Assembly (NCBI GenBank): GCA_016714795.1
Contig: JADKCA010000002.1
Coordinates: 581,361 to 645,360 of the forward strand
Source: Sphingomonadales bacterium
GTDB lineage: Bacteria > Pseudomonadota > Alphaproteobacteria > Sphingomonadales > Sphingomonadaceae
Direction: 5' to 3'
DNA length: 64,000 nt
Part shown: positions 51,767 to 63,600 of the stretch, in pieces
How positions within the stretch are numbered: the stretch's first letter is position 1
How the letters are laid out: every line of letters begins with the position of its first letter
Made by a program: the position numbers and the translations under genes
The notes under the pieces: model-generated
Seen by the model: only the letters and a program-made list of their open reading frames with translations
Database searches by the model: none
Told to the model about the DNA's origin: nothing

Positions 51767-52543
51767 TCAATTACAATTCATCTGCCCGCCGGTCGGGAGC
51801 CCGATATAGTAATCATACCGGAACCGCTCCAGCGCGCTGGCATATTCGCCGGGGCATTGGGCTGCGTTGACGCGATTGATCGTTGAATTGATCACGTTGC
51901 AGCCATTGCGCACATAATCGCCGCCCAATGCGGAGCCCCCTGCGCCCATCTTGATCCAGGCCTGGACCCATTGGCGGGCTTTCATCATGTCGCTGGTCGC
52001 GCGTTCCACGCCTTCGTTCATGATGCGGGTGCATTCCGCATCGCTCGCGCCCGTCGGGGCCGGGCTGGGCGTGGAATAGGCGGGCGCTGCTGAGGCCTGA
52101 ATGCGGTTTTGGGCCTGAAGCCGGGCAATGCGTTCAATTTGAGCTGCCTTTTCCGCCTCCATGCGGGCGGCGGCATCGGGCTCGAACTTGGGGATGGTCT
52201 TGATCACCGGGCGGGCGATGCCGGTTCCCTGCTGGCAGGCGTTATTGAACACCAGACGGGAGTCGGCCTCATCAAACCGCCCTTCCGCAACCGCGCGGCG
52301 CACCATCGCAGCACTCTCTTCGATATGGGCCTCCATGTCGGTGAGCGTCTGGCCATTCAAGCTGGCGGCTTTGGCGAGCATCTGCCGATATTCGGGCGTG
52401 TCGCCACCATAGATCAGATAGAGACGGGCGCATAATTTGGCGGAAGAGGGATCAGTCAGCGAGCCGGACTGTCCGACCGATGGCGCTGCCCCAAATCCCG
52501 TCGCCATGCTGAGCATCAGGAAGAAGGATACGAACCGCTTCAT
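51767..52543 (-). CDS. Secreted protein with C-x64-C 'CAxLYLxYG' module
   Basis: A 258-residue exported protein (signal peptide MKRFVSFFLMLSMATGFGAA). Residues 38-103 form a helical module starting CARLYLIYGGD and ending FNNAC. It aligns gap-free with residues 42-107 of the protein at 7165-7980. A charged helix (AARMEAEKAAQIERIARLQA) and linker lead to an alanine-rich C-terminal domain with four more cysteines. The shared module with different tails is discussed in findings. Start ATG at 52543; function unknown. Confidence 0.78.
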   Translation of the reverse strand: MKRFVSFFLMLSMATGFGAAPSVGQSGSLTDPSSAKLCARLYLIYGGDTPEYRQMLAKAASLNGQTLTDMEAHIEESAAMVRRAVAEGRFDEADSRLVFNNACQQGTGIARPVIKTIPKFEPDAAARMEAEKAAQIERIARLQAQNRIQASAAPAYSTPSPAPTGASDAECTRIMNEGVERATSDMMKARQWVQAWIKMGAGGSALGGDYVRNGCNVINSTINRVNAAQCPGEYASALERFRYDYYIGLPTGGQMNCN

Positions 52544-52698
52544 GGAACACACTCTAAAATAACTCCGGACCGCCCCCCTATGCCGCGATGAGGCCTGTCG
52601 TGATAGGATAAATTCTCTATGCTGAGCCGGACATGCGCAATCGCTTGCAAATCGAAACCCGTCCCGTCACTCTTGCCCAAATCAGGAGAGAGGCACCG

Positions 52699-53619
52699 AT
52701 GAGCACCCCAGCGCGCAAGCCTTTGCCCCCGTTCGACTATAGCCAGCCTGCCGGAGCGGCAGCGCATCTGCACCCTGGCTCGGTGGCGTGGCGGGTGTAC
52801 AAAAACCAGATCGCGCTGGGCATTGGCGGCGTAGCGGCGGTGCTGATGGAGTTTGCCGACCCGCGTATCCGTTCCGGCGTGTGGGATCATTCAATCTACA
52901 AGGTGGACCCCATCGGCCGCTCCGAACGCACCGGCTATGCCGCGATGATCGGCGTTTATGGGCCGAAGGATGCAGCGCGGCGCGTGATTGAGGGGGTCAA
53001 CCGGATGCACGCCAAAGTGAAGGGCGAAACACCCGGCGGCATGCCTTTTCAAGCGCTCGATCCCGATCTGCTCGATTGGGTGAGTGCCACGGCGGGCTAT
53101 GGTTTTCTGACGGCCTATCACCGTTTTGTCGCGCCGCTTTCCGACGCGGATCAGGAGCGCTTCTTCCGCGAAGGCGGAGCAGTGGCTGAGCTTTACGGCG
53201 TGCAGAACAAGCCCGGCAGTCGTGCCGGTTTCCTCAAGATGATGGACAAGATGGCGTCGAATTTCGAACCGCACCCCATCAACCGTGAATTTCTGGACAT
53301 CATCCAGTCCGGCAAGGCTGCGCCCAACATCCCGCGCTTCCTGCACCGTGCATTGGCGCGGGCAGCGGTCTCGATCCTGCCGCCGCTGATCCGGGAGAAG
53401 CTGGAATTGGGCAAGGATTATGATCTGACGCTGGCCGACCGGCTGTCAATCAAGCTGATGGCCCGGCTGGCGGAGCGCAAGCACGACCCCGATTCTCCGC
53501 CTGCGCGGGCAAGCGTGCGCATGGGGCTGCCGAGTGATTTCCTCTATCGCAAACCGGAGGAACAGACGCGGCTGTTGCGCGATGCGGGGCTGGGCGCGGT
53601 GGAGGCTGTGGCGGCTTAG
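52699..53619 (+). CDS. MpaB-like oxygenase (DUF2236)
   Basis: A 306-residue DUF2236 protein of the haem-dependent MpaB/latex-clearing-type oxygenase superfamily. The ATG at 52699 has AGGAGAGAGG. Family blocks LHPGSVAWRVYKNQIALGIGG, DHSIYKVDPIGRSERTGYAAMIGVYG (positions about 55-80) and DWVSATAGYGFLTAYHRF contain conserved histidine candidates for haem binding. No signal peptide. Substrate unknown; followed by an interspersed repeat. Confidence 0.82.
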   Translation: MSTPARKPLPPFDYSQPAGAAAHLHPGSVAWRVYKNQIALGIGGVAAVLMEFADPRIRSGVWDHSIYKVDPIGRSERTGYAAMIGVYGPKDAARRVIEGVNRMHAKVKGETPGGMPFQALDPDLLDWVSATAGYGFLTAYHRFVAPLSDADQERFFREGGAVAELYGVQNKPGSRAGFLKMMDKMASNFEPHPINREFLDIIQSGKAAPNIPRFLHRALARAAVSILPPLIREKLELGKDYDLTLADRLSIKLMARLAERKHDPDSPPARASVRMGLPSDFLYRKPEEQTRLLRDAGLGAVEAVAA

Positions 53620-53630
53620 GCTGTCACGAT

Positions 53631-53714
53631 CCGCCGTCCTGAGCTTGTCGAAGGACCGTAGTTGACCTTGGCGTCCAAAAGGAAAATCGGTCCTTCGACA
53701 AGCTCAGGACGGCG
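53631..53714. repeat. Interspersed inverted repeat, CCGTCCTGAGC family, copy 3
   Basis: Arms CCGCCGTCCTGAGCTTGTCG and CGACAAGCTCAGGACGGCGG are perfect reverse complements, the best preserved copy in the window. It lies between convergent mpaB-like and atuA-like genes. Confidence 0.88.
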
Positions 53715-53744
53715 GTGCAAAAGCCAGTCCCTGAGCCCGCCTGC

Positions 53745-55535
53745 TCACCCCACCAACCGCGCGTCCACCTTGACCGGCATATCGAGCAATTGCTGCGCCT
53801 TGCCCTTGGCCAGCGGATCAATACGGAGGCTGGCGAATTGGCCGCCGCCCAGCGCGTCGAGCAAATGAAGATTGAGTGCGTTGAAGCCGGGCAGCTCGTA
53901 GCGCCGCACCGCCGGATTCGCTCCGCCTTCAAATTCGTGCGCGAACCATGACAGCAGACCCTCTTCGTTCAAGGCGGCGCGAATCCAGGGCAGATATTCG
54001 GGCTTGCGCGCAATGACGCCGATGTTGAACGCATCGCCCTTATCCCCGCTACGCGCCCAGGCAAGGTCGATCAGCGGCACTTCCACCATGTGCGCGTCAG
54101 GGTCAATCGCGCCCTGCGGCACCGGAGCGACGGTCTTGGCGGGATCATAGCGCGCGGGCGGGGGCGTTGCGATCAATTGCTCCACCGCGCCGTTGAAGCT
54201 GATGGTGGCCGGCACGGCCTCGCGCTCGATGGTGACAGAGAAAACGCGCATGACCGGCTTCACTTCGGCGCGGCTGCCAAACCAGCCCGCGCTGCCCACA
54301 GACATCGAGGTGGCGGGGGAATCAAACTCGCGCTGGAAGGGCACGAAGGCCGCTTCGTCATCATGCTCCACTGCCAGCTTGTAGATCACTTCACGCGTAT
54401 TCTGCGCGCGGGCATTTGCGCCATAGCTCGATTCCGCCCCCAGCACTTCGATGCGTGAAGCGCGGAACGGGCCGATATTGCGGTCCCGCAACATGGTGTT
54501 GACGCGGGACAGCATGGCTTCAGCCTGCCGTTGCGCCTTTTTCGCGGCATCACGGCCCAGCACGGTGAAGAAGGCCATCACGCGATAGCCATCGGCCCAT
54601 GTCACGCAGACCTTGTATTTGCCGGTAGGCGGATAGCCGGTGGCCCCGCTCACCTTCACGCGCTGGTCCCCCGCCGCTTCCAGCTTCACTTGCGTGAAAT
54701 CGCACACCACATCGGGCAGCATATAGGCCTGCGGATCGCCGACTTCGTAAAGAATCTGTTCGGCCACCACCGGAACGGACACGAGCCCGCCGGTCTTTTC
54801 CGGCTTGGTGACGATGAAGCTGCCATCTTCATGGCATTCAAGGATGGGGTAGCCGATGTTCGCCCAGTCCGGCACATCCTCCCAATCGGTGAAGAGCGCA
54901 CCAGAGCCTTGCGCCCCGCATTCGATAACATGGCCCGCGAGCGAGCCCTGGCTCAGTTTGTCATATTCATCCTCGCGCCAGCCGAATTCGTGGCAGAGGA
55001 TGCCGAGCGTCAGCGCGGAATCCACGGCGCGCCCGGTGATGACAATGTCCGCTCCCATCGCCAGCGCGCGGGCAATCGGTGTTGCGCCGAAATAGGTGTT
55101 GGCGGTGATGATCTTGTCTTTGGGCGGGAAGGGGGTGTTGGTGAACATTTCGGTCTGGTCAGACACTTCGTCCAGCCGGTCCATCAGATCATCGCCCTCC
55201 ACAATGGCGATCTTGAACGAAAGCCCCGCCTCGCGTGCGAAATGCTCCATCCGCGCGGCGCACGCCTTGGGGTTCACGCCGCCCGCATTGGTGACAATCC
55301 TGGTGCCGGTGCGCTTCAGTTCCTGAAGATTTTCCTTCCACACCCATTCGGTGAAATCGGTGGCGTAACCCAGCGTGTCGCGGTGGCGCTTCATCATGCC
55401 GAGCGCAGACATGGTCGCTTCGGCCAGATAGTCGAGGATCAGATAATCGCACCCTGCGCGCAGCAACTGGGTGGGGGCGATGCTCGAATCCCCGAAAAAT
55501 CCGCACGCGCCGCCGATCCGTACCGCTTTCGCCAT
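53745..55535 (-). CDS. AtuA-family protein (DUF1446), acyclic terpene utilisation-like
   Basis: A 596-residue protein from ATG 55535 (GGAGAGA upstream). Blocks RIGGACGFFGDSSIAPTQLL, LDYLAEATMSALG, VTNAGGVNPKACA and WARSGDKGDAFNIGVIARKP match AtuA-type proteins of citronellol/geraniol and related catabolism. Sphingomonads often carry it near acyl-CoA genes; here neighbours are an oxygenase and a ferredoxin-NADP reductase. The chemistry is not established. Confidence 0.85.
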   Translation of the reverse strand: MAKAVRIGGACGFFGDSSIAPTQLLRAGCDYLILDYLAEATMSALGMMKRHRDTLGYATDFTEWVWKENLQELKRTGTRIVTNAGGVNPKACAARMEHFAREAGLSFKIAIVEGDDLMDRLDEVSDQTEMFTNTPFPPKDKIITANTYFGATPIARALAMGADIVITGRAVDSALTLGILCHEFGWREDEYDKLSQGSLAGHVIECGAQGSGALFTDWEDVPDWANIGYPILECHEDGSFIVTKPEKTGGLVSVPVVAEQILYEVGDPQAYMLPDVVCDFTQVKLEAAGDQRVKVSGATGYPPTGKYKVCVTWADGYRVMAFFTVLGRDAAKKAQRQAEAMLSRVNTMLRDRNIGPFRASRIEVLGAESSYGANARAQNTREVIYKLAVEHDDEAAFVPFQREFDSPATSMSVGSAGWFGSRAEVKPVMRVFSVTIEREAVPATISFNGAVEQLIATPPPARYDPAKTVAPVPQGAIDPDAHMVEVPLIDLAWARSGDKGDAFNIGVIARKPEYLPWIRAALNEEGLLSWFAHEFEGGANPAVRRYELPGFNALNLHLLDALGGGQFASLRIDPLAKGKAQQLLDMPVKVDARLVG

Positions 55536-55677
55536 GACTATCGTCTCTCCTGTGTTCCATCTGTCCGTGCCGCAAGCGAGAAAGCGATGCAAGCGGGCCG
55601 GTTCCCCCTTGCGCCTGCCTATTCTCCCGTTAGCATCAGGAATTGGACAAGATTGACCGATTTGGAGAGAGATGGGG

Positions 55678-56983
55678 ATGCGGCATATCGCAATCGTGGG
55701 TTCGGGGCTAAGCTGGATATTACACAGCCGAAGCTGCGCAGAAGAAATTTGGCGATGATGTGCGCGTGGACATATTGGATCGCCTGCCCGTTCCTTATGG
55801 CCTGATCCGCACCGGCGTTGCCCCCGATCATCAGTCGATCAAGGGCGTCTACAAGCGCTATGAGGCGGTCAACCTGTCAGACAATGTCCGTTTTGTCGGC
55901 AATGTCACGGTGGGGGAGGAAGTTTCCATCGCCGAATTGCAGGATATGTATGACGCGGTGGTGCTGGCGACAGGTGCACCCAATGATGCCCCGCTGGACA
56001 TTGAAGGCGCGGACCTGCCCGGCGTGATCGGTTCTGCCGCTTTTGTCGGCTGGTATAATGGCCACCCGGATTATGCACGGCTCAATCCGCCTCTGTTCGG
56101 CCCCGGTGCCGTGGTGATTGGCAATGGCAATGTCGCGCTCGATGTGGCGCGCATCCTCTCCAAGGGGCGGGACGAATTTGCCGGATCGGACATTGTCCAC
56201 CATGCGCTCGATCCGTTGGTGAGCGAATCCGGCATCAAGCGGGTCACGTTGCTGGGGCGACGCGGGCCGCACCAGATTGCGATGACACCCAAGGAATTGG
56301 GTGAACTCGCACATCTTCAGCGCGCGACCCCGCTTGTTGATGCAGCTGACCTGCCGGATGAGGCCGAAGACATGATGCTGGAGCCGGGCCAGCGCAAATC
56401 GGTCGCGCATTTGCGCGCCTATGCGCAGGGAACCGAAACCAAGGATGTGGTGATTGAGTTTGATTTCTTCGCCCGCCCGGTGGCCATTGAGGGCAAGGGC
56501 CATGTGGAGCGCATCATTGTAGAGCGCACTCAGGTGGATGCAGATGGAAAGGCGACGGGCACGGGAGAGACCTATGCCGTGCCGTGCAGCCTGATCGTTT
56601 CGTGCATCGGCTATCGTACCCCGCCGATTGAAGGTGTGCCTTATGAGACCGGGCGCGGCCGTTTCGCCAATTCGGATGGCCGCATCCTGGAAGGGCTGTA
56701 CTGCGTAGGCTGGGCACGGCGCGGCCCGAGCGGGACCATCGGCACCAACCGGCCAGACGGCTTTGCGGTTGTGGATCTGATTGCGGAAGATATTGGCTCC
56801 GGGGCGGGGAAACCGGGTCGCCCCGCGCTTGATGCGCTGCTTGAAGCGCGCGGATCGGATATCGTGACGTTCCGCGACTGGAAGAAGATCGAGGAAGCCG
56901 AACAAGCCCGCGCCCGCCATGATGCCCCGCGTGAAAAGTTCGTCCATGTCGACGATATGATCAAGGCGCGCGGAGAAGCCTGA
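55678..56983 (+). CDS. Ferredoxin-NADP+ reductase, adrenodoxin-reductase type (one-base frameshift)
   Basis: A flavoprotein of about 435 residues when repaired. From ATG 55678 (GGAGAGAG upstream) the sequence reads RHIAIVGSG, then shifts: CTAAGCTGG at 55708-55716 should encode PAGYYTAEAAQ, and one base must be removed. The remainder is intact: RVDILDRLPVPYGLIRTGVAPDHQ, VIGNGNVALDVARIL, GRRGPHQIAMTPKE and NRPDGFAVVDLI. It passes electrons from NADPH to ferredoxin for cytochrome P450s or Fe-S enzymes. Its 3' end overlaps the yaiI-like gene by 23 bases, convergently. Confidence 0.86.
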
Positions 56984-57415
56984 CCAGGGCGGTATCGAGC
57001 GCCTGAAGGAAGCGTGAGCGATCCTCTTTTCCGAAAGGTTTTGGTCCGCCAATACCTTCGCCCAGCCCGGCGCGCAGATCGGCCATGATTGCGCGGGTGG
57101 CAACCGCCGCGCCGATCGAGCTGGTGGTGAACGGCTTTCCGGTGGGAGACAGGACGGTGGCTGCGGCCTTCAGGCAGCGGTCTGCCAGCAAGATGTCTGC
57201 TGTTACAACCAGAGTTCTGGCGGTGGCACGCTCTGCAATCCAGTCATCTGCCGCGTCAAAGCCATCGCTGACGATCTGGCGGCTGATGAGTGGATGATCC
57301 GGCACCCGAAACGGGCTGTTGGACACCAGCATGACAGGAACTTCCAGCCGATAGGCGACCCGGTAAATCTCATCCTTCACCGGGCAGGCATCAGCATCAA
57401 CCAGAATGCTGGCGC

Positions 57416-57419
<4 letters not shown>
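56961..57419 (-). CDS. YaiI/YqxD family protein (DUF188)
   Basis: A 152-residue DUF188 protein. Acidic motif ILVDADACPVKDEIYRVA at the N-terminus, DDWIAERA and VVTADILLADRCL resemble PIN/NYN-like nucleases. Function unknown. Start overlaps the helicase stop by four bases, so expression is coupled to the helicase. Confidence 0.9.
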
Positions 57420-59239
<1,820 letters not shown>

Positions 59240-59308
59240 GCGCGCCCCATAGGCGCAATTGAAGAAAATAGCGAATGGCAATGCACCCGGCGTGGGCCGG
59301 CCTGGCGA

Positions 59309-60644
59309 TCAAGGCTCCTGCCGCACGATCGGTGGCAAGGCATAGCTGCCGTCCAGTGCCTCCTTGCGCGGCAGATAAAGCCGCGCGACCACATGATAGG
59401 CTCCGGCGGGCGTAGGCAGCCAGTTCGATGCGCCTTGCTTGGGCTTGGTGGCAGACAGGATGATGGACAGGCCGCCATCCTTGTCCCGCCTTGCGCCTTT
59501 GGTGCGATCTCCAAACTGGTAGCGGCGGATGGGATTTTCGGTCAATTGCATGGTCTGGCTGTCATAAGGCGTCAGCGACCAAAAGGCATTGGCGGGTGGC
59601 TCCTGCCCCGGCGCAAAACGGATGGTGTAGGTGCGCTTGCCGGTCAGCGGCTCGTTCTTGTTGTCGATCACGCCCGCCGGGTATATCGACTCTTCAGGCG
59701 CGTTGACATAGCCGCCGCGCACCAGTTCCGCGCGCAGCATATAGTTGGTGCCGGGATCGCCCACATCGCTGCGCGACATCCAGCCATTGACGAAGCGATC
59801 CGGCTTGAATCCCTTTTGCGCCAGCAGCTTGGGGCCAATTGCCAGCGCGCATTCCAGCCCGAGCCGCTGCGAAGCGGACAGGGCCTTGGTGTCGAATGAG
59901 ACCGAGGGTCCAAAGCCGCCTGCATCAAAGACCGCCATCTGGCCGACTTCGCCGGGCAGGCGGGGGAGCGATTTGAGCGCGGTGTTGAGCAGGCCGAAAT
60001 AGGCGAGGCTGGTGAAGGGCTGGAGCGGCTCCGCATCGCTGACGGGGGCACCCGCCGGGCCGCTCAACCGGAAGCTGCGCGCGACGGACATCACTGCTTT
60101 GTCCTGCGGGCCGTCAGCAAGGATGCGACCGAGCATCCACGCCGTATCGGTAGGCAGGCGAAACGCCCACTCCTGCCGGCACCGTGCCACCCGATGGGCC
60201 AACCAGCGCATAACGCTTGGCCGCGCCGCCATTGGTGCGCGTGCCCAGGTGCCAGGGGCTGGAATAGAGATCCATGAAGGCCAGCGTGTAGTAACGGCCC
60301 TTCATCTCGGGCACATCGAGCAGCACCGGCCCGCGAGACAGATCAATCCATGCGTTCACATAAAGCGTGTCTGCATTGGCCGCGCGCAACTGGCCCTGCG
60401 TGGCGGGGGTCAGCACATTGGGATAAGGGGCCAGCGTGTTGACCGGGGCCGCCACGGGCTGAGCAGGGCTGACGCGGTGCGTTTCATTGTGCTGCTGGCG
60501 CAGCATATCGACCATCGGATAACCGAACACATAGCCTTGCAGGCCGATGCTGTGCGCATAGGCCGCCTCAGGATCGGTAGACACCGCCTGACATTGTGCT
60601 GAGTCGGGCAGAGCGGCTGCCGCTGCCAAGAGTGTGAAAATCAT
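59309..60644 (-). CDS. DUF1254/DUF1214 secreted protein (frameshifted)
   Basis: Two frames together make a normal DUF1254-DUF1214 protein of about 445 residues with signal peptide (MIFTLLAAAAALPDSAQC). The N-terminal frame from 60644 includes IGLQGYVFGYPMVDMLRQQ, NADTLYVNAWIDLSRGPV and YYTLAFMDLYSSPWHLGTRT. At about 60165 it changes to the frame reading RLPTDTAWMLGRILADG. The C-terminal frame includes FAPGQEPPANAFWSLTPYD, the DUF1214 hallmark. One base near 60160-60175 is missing or extra. Function unknown; family members sit in membranes or periplasm. Confidence 0.85.
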
Positions 60645-60753
60645 GTGCCCTTCTCCCCTAACCCATGGATCGCGTGGCTGAAGGGATAGTGGGGTGCAGG
60701 CCTGATCTCAAGAGAAAGTGCGTAAAAATGACCAAATGAAATACGCAAAATGT

Positions 60754-62014
60754 CTATGATTTTGCGCGATTTGCTTCAAAATCGAACCGAACGGTCACAT
60801 CAGCGCCAATCTCTGTCGTTGCGGCCCATTCTCCGCTGCCCACGCCAAATGCCGTGCGGTCCAGCGTGGTGCCGCCGTTCGCATGGGCACGTCAGTGTGA
60901 CGGGGCGCGTCTTGCCATGAAGGGAGAGCGTGCCCGCCGCGCGGAACCGGTCCTTCCCGGTCTTGGTGATCGTGCGTGAGGTGAAGACGGCCCGACCCAT
61001 GGAGACCGCGTTGAAGAAGCTCTCCCCGCGCAGCATCTCATCCCGCTGGGCGTCTTTCGTGTCGGCAGAGGCAAGGCCCACGGTCACGCGGATGCTGCTG
61101 CCGGGCAGATCGTCGGGGCTGAAGCGGATGTCTGCATCCCAGTCGGAAAAACTGCCGTTGACGGCGGTGCCAGTCCAGCTGGCTACAAACCCCAACTGCC
61201 CACCGTTGGCCACTGTCCAGCGCGAGACGGGCATGGCGGCGGGGGCCGACTCTTCCGCCTCGGCTGCATTGTCGGGCGCTGCGGTTTCGTTGGCGGCGAC
61301 AATCTCATTCGCAACTGCTTCGGCTGTGGGTAGAGCGGGGGTCTGGTCTGGAATACGGGTCGGCGTCAGTGAGGGCGGGGGCGCTTCGAACGCCATCGTC
61401 CAAGCAGCGCCGCCGGCCAAAGCCATCAGGACCAAAGCACCGCCAGCAGCCAAAGCGCCTTTGTTCAAAGCGATATGCGGTGCCGCGCCTAATCCGGGGA
61501 TCATCCGTCCCAGCAGATTTTCTCCCTTCAGGAGCTGGTGCCGCAAGGCGCCCGCAACATGGAGCAGGAACAGCGCGACACCCAGCCACGCCAGCAGCGC
61601 GTGCGCCCCTTCGGCCGGGTCTTGCCAGCCTGACCCCAAAGGGAGGTGCGGCCAGGGAAGCGTGCCGAACAGCAAAGTGGGCAGCTGGATTTTTGCCGTG
61701 GAGACCAGCACCCAGCCGGTCAGCGGAGCACCGAGCATGAACAGATAGAGCAGGCCATGCACACCGCCTGCCAGACGCTTCGCCCAGACCGAATCGCTCA
61801 GCGGCTCGGGACGTGGCGTCATCAGCCGCATCGCGATCCGCACCAGCGTGAGCAGCAGGATGGTGATGCCCACGCTCTTGTGGAGCTGGAAGGCAGCAAA
61901 CTGCCCCGCACCGCGCGGCAGATCCTCCAATCGCCAGCCCAGAGCCAGCTGAAAGGCAAGGGCAAAGGCGATGAGCCAGTGCAGGATCATCGCGCGGTGC
62001 GCATAGCGGTTCAT
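60754..62014 (-). CDS. Cytochrome b561-YceI fusion protein (frameshifted at 3' end)
   Basis: The ATG at 62014 begins MNRYAHRAMILHWLIAFALAF, the first of four membrane helices of a cytochrome b561 with haem-ligand histidines (ILHW, FQLHKSV, GVHGLLYLF, FLLHVAGALRHQLL). After an extended linker comes a periplasmic YceI domain (SRWTVANGGQLGFVASWTG, HGKTRPVTL). Near 60885 the frame must change by about one base to give NGGTTLDRTAFGVGSGEWAA and the stop at 60754; without it the frame ends early at 60800. Probably oxidises or carries quinols and lipids, and the next gene is a free YceI protein. Confidence 0.8.
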
Positions 62015-62021
62015 CGCCGAA

Positions 62022-62648
62022 TTACGGCTTCTTGCTGAATTCGGTGTCGATCGTGATGTCGATCTCGTCGCCAACAGCGGGCGCGAACGCCGTCATCCCG
62101 AAATCCGTCCGCTTCAGACTGGCCTTGCCGGTCAGGCCGATGCGGATATCGCCCATCATGCCCTTGCCCCCTGCCACGAACGTGACCGTCATGGGGACCG
62201 GCTTGGAAATGCCCAGCAGGGTCAGCGTGCCATCCACGCGCGCCGTGGTTGCGGTCAGCTTGGTCAGGCTGGCCGCCTTGTAGGTGATGGTCGGGAATTT
62301 CGCGACATTGAAGAACTGCTCACCTTTGATGTGATTGTCTCGCGCTTCCCAGCCCGAATAGACGGCGGTGGCATCCATCGTCACGTCCAGTGAAGAGGTT
62401 TCGGGCTTGGCCGGGTCCCAGGTCAGGCTGCCGCTGATCTTTGGGAAATTGACCGTGGTGGTGGAAAAGCCGAGATGGCTGACGCGCGCGCCAACGCTGG
62501 TGTGGCTGGCATCCATCACATAAGCGCCCGCAGGCGATTTGGACGGATCAGCAGATTCTACCGCCGCGCCCAGCGGAGTCATGGCGAGGCCCAAGCCAAG
62601 CACCATAAGCGCGGCGCTGCGGCGGGAAAAGCGGTGACTTGTGATCAT
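62022..62648 (-). CDS. YceI-family periplasmic protein
   Basis: A 208-residue YceI lipocalin-like protein with signal peptide (MITSHRFSRRSAALMVLG...). Blocks DASHTSVGARVSHLGFSTTTVNF, DNHIKGEQFFNVAKFPTITY and GLTGKASLKRTDFGMTAF are typical. YceI folds bind long polyisoprenoids or fatty amides. GAGGAG lies upstream of the ATG. It ends 7 bases before the b561-YceI gene on the same strand, so the pair is co-transcribed. Confidence 0.92.
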   Translation of the reverse strand: MITSHRFSRRSAALMVLGLGLAMTPLGAAVESADPSKSPAGAYVMDASHTSVGARVSHLGFSTTTVNFPKISGSLTWDPAKPETSSLDVTMDATAVYSGWEARDNHIKGEQFFNVAKFPTITYKAASLTKLTATTARVDGTLTLLGISKPVPMTVTFVAGGKGMMGDIRIGLTGKASLKRTDFGMTAFAPAVGDEIDITIDTEFSKKP

Positions 62649-62984
62649 GAAAAATCTCCTCGATGTGCTGAGCCGGTGGGGTGGCTCAGGCGTTGGCAGG
62701 CAGGATGTTGTAAAATGGCCTGAATTGCAAATAATTCTCAAATCGACAAAGCCGGATCAGGCCTGATTCCGCCTGAACCGGGGCTCTGCAAGTAAAGGCA
62801 GAATCATGGCAAGACGGTGTTACGGCCTGAACAGTCACAGTTGCCAGCACCTCGCGCGCAGCAGCACGGTGCTTAGCGGTGCAGGGCGTTCTGATTCCGA
62901 AGACTCTGAAACCCAATGCGGGGCATGATGTGTGCATTGGCCGCAGGGCCATCCATCAATTCCCGTTTGGTGCAAGGAACCGAC
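62649..62984. other. Intergenic region upstream of the YceI pair
   Basis: About 335 bases that must contain the promoter of the YceI/b561 operon. Short frames on both strands are not recognisable. Nothing else seen. Confidence 0.4.
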
Positions 62985-63053
62985 GCAGGCGACAGGGATT
63001 GAACCTGCACCTGCCCGTGTGAAGGGAGCCAGCTTAACCAGATAGTTAGCTGT
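62985..63053 (-). tRNA. tRNA-like remnant, Val(CAC)-like, missing acceptor 5' strand
   Basis: On the minus strand a D-arm (AGCT, GG-containing loop, AGCT), an anticodon arm CTCCC-TTCACAC-GGG(C)AG, a T-arm GCAGG-TTCAATC-CCTGT and an acceptor 3' strand CGCCTGC are recognisable. The anticodon stem needs one extra C removed, the D-loop is long, and no 5' acceptor strand complementary to CGCCTGC exists upstream. Reading CAC as the anticodon gives tRNA-Val. More likely a degenerate copy or attachment-site fragment than a functional gene. Confidence 0.4.
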
Positions 63054-63075
63054 TTTGTTTGCAAAAACAGCCGCT

Positions 63076-63106
63076 TGTACGAGGGCCGGTGTACGCGATT
63101 TGTACG
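63076..63106. repeat. Three TGTACG motifs beside the tRNA remnant
   Basis: TGTACG occurs at 63076, 63090 and 63101 (spacing 14 and 11 bases), within 60 bases of the tRNA-like remnant. Short direct repeats next to tRNA 3' ends often belong to recombinase or integrase binding regions. Only three copies are seen, so this is suggestive only. Confidence 0.35.
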
Positions 63107-63429
63107 AGCAGGTGCCCAGAGCCCTTGAAACGCGTTCATTTGATCGGATTGGCGGCGACGGCGGTTGCCAAGACCGCCTGACCGAAACGAAACGCCGGAA
63201 GGGTCGCCACCCCTGCCAGCGGTCGCTCGATAGCGTCGCAGCTACCGCCTCTCATACGATATCACGAATCGCGTGCAAGCATTGAGCTTGCGGGCGGTGC
63301 TTCATGAGCGCGACCCTGAGCCACGGGGCCTGCCCTCAGGTGTAAGGCGCGCTCGATCCGCTTTCCTTTTTAAAAGGCGGCAACCGGGGCTCCCCATCTC
63401 CACCTTGGCTATTTGGGTGCTCAGGCACT
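63107..63429. other. Region without a supported gene
   Basis: About 320 bases with short, non-conserved frames on both strands. Composition is mixed, and includes CTTTCCTTTTTAAAAGGCGG, a weak hairpin near 63360. Looks like decayed mobile-element DNA. Confidence 0.4.
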
Positions 63430-63573
63430 ATGTCTGGCGCTCGCGTGACGATGATTTACCGGGCAGGTCGCATCTGCGCCTTGGGGGATCGGGTTTGCTG
63501 CACAGCGGACGATCTCGACCTGTGCGGCCAAAGCATCAACAATGCCGAACGCGAACTTGAGACCATTGACTGA
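63430..63573 (+). CDS. Possible 47-residue cysteine-containing peptide
   Basis: An ATG frame encodes a short protein with four cysteines in the middle (ICALGDRVCCTADDLDLCG) and a charged C-terminus (NNAERELETID). No ribosome-binding site and no recognised family. It could be the tail of a longer decayed gene in the mobile-looking region. Low support. Confidence 0.25.
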   Translation: MSGARVTMIYRAGRICALGDRVCCTADDLDLCGQSINNAERELETID

Positions 63574-63600
63574 TCGCCGTGACGATCCGCGGCACCGGAG

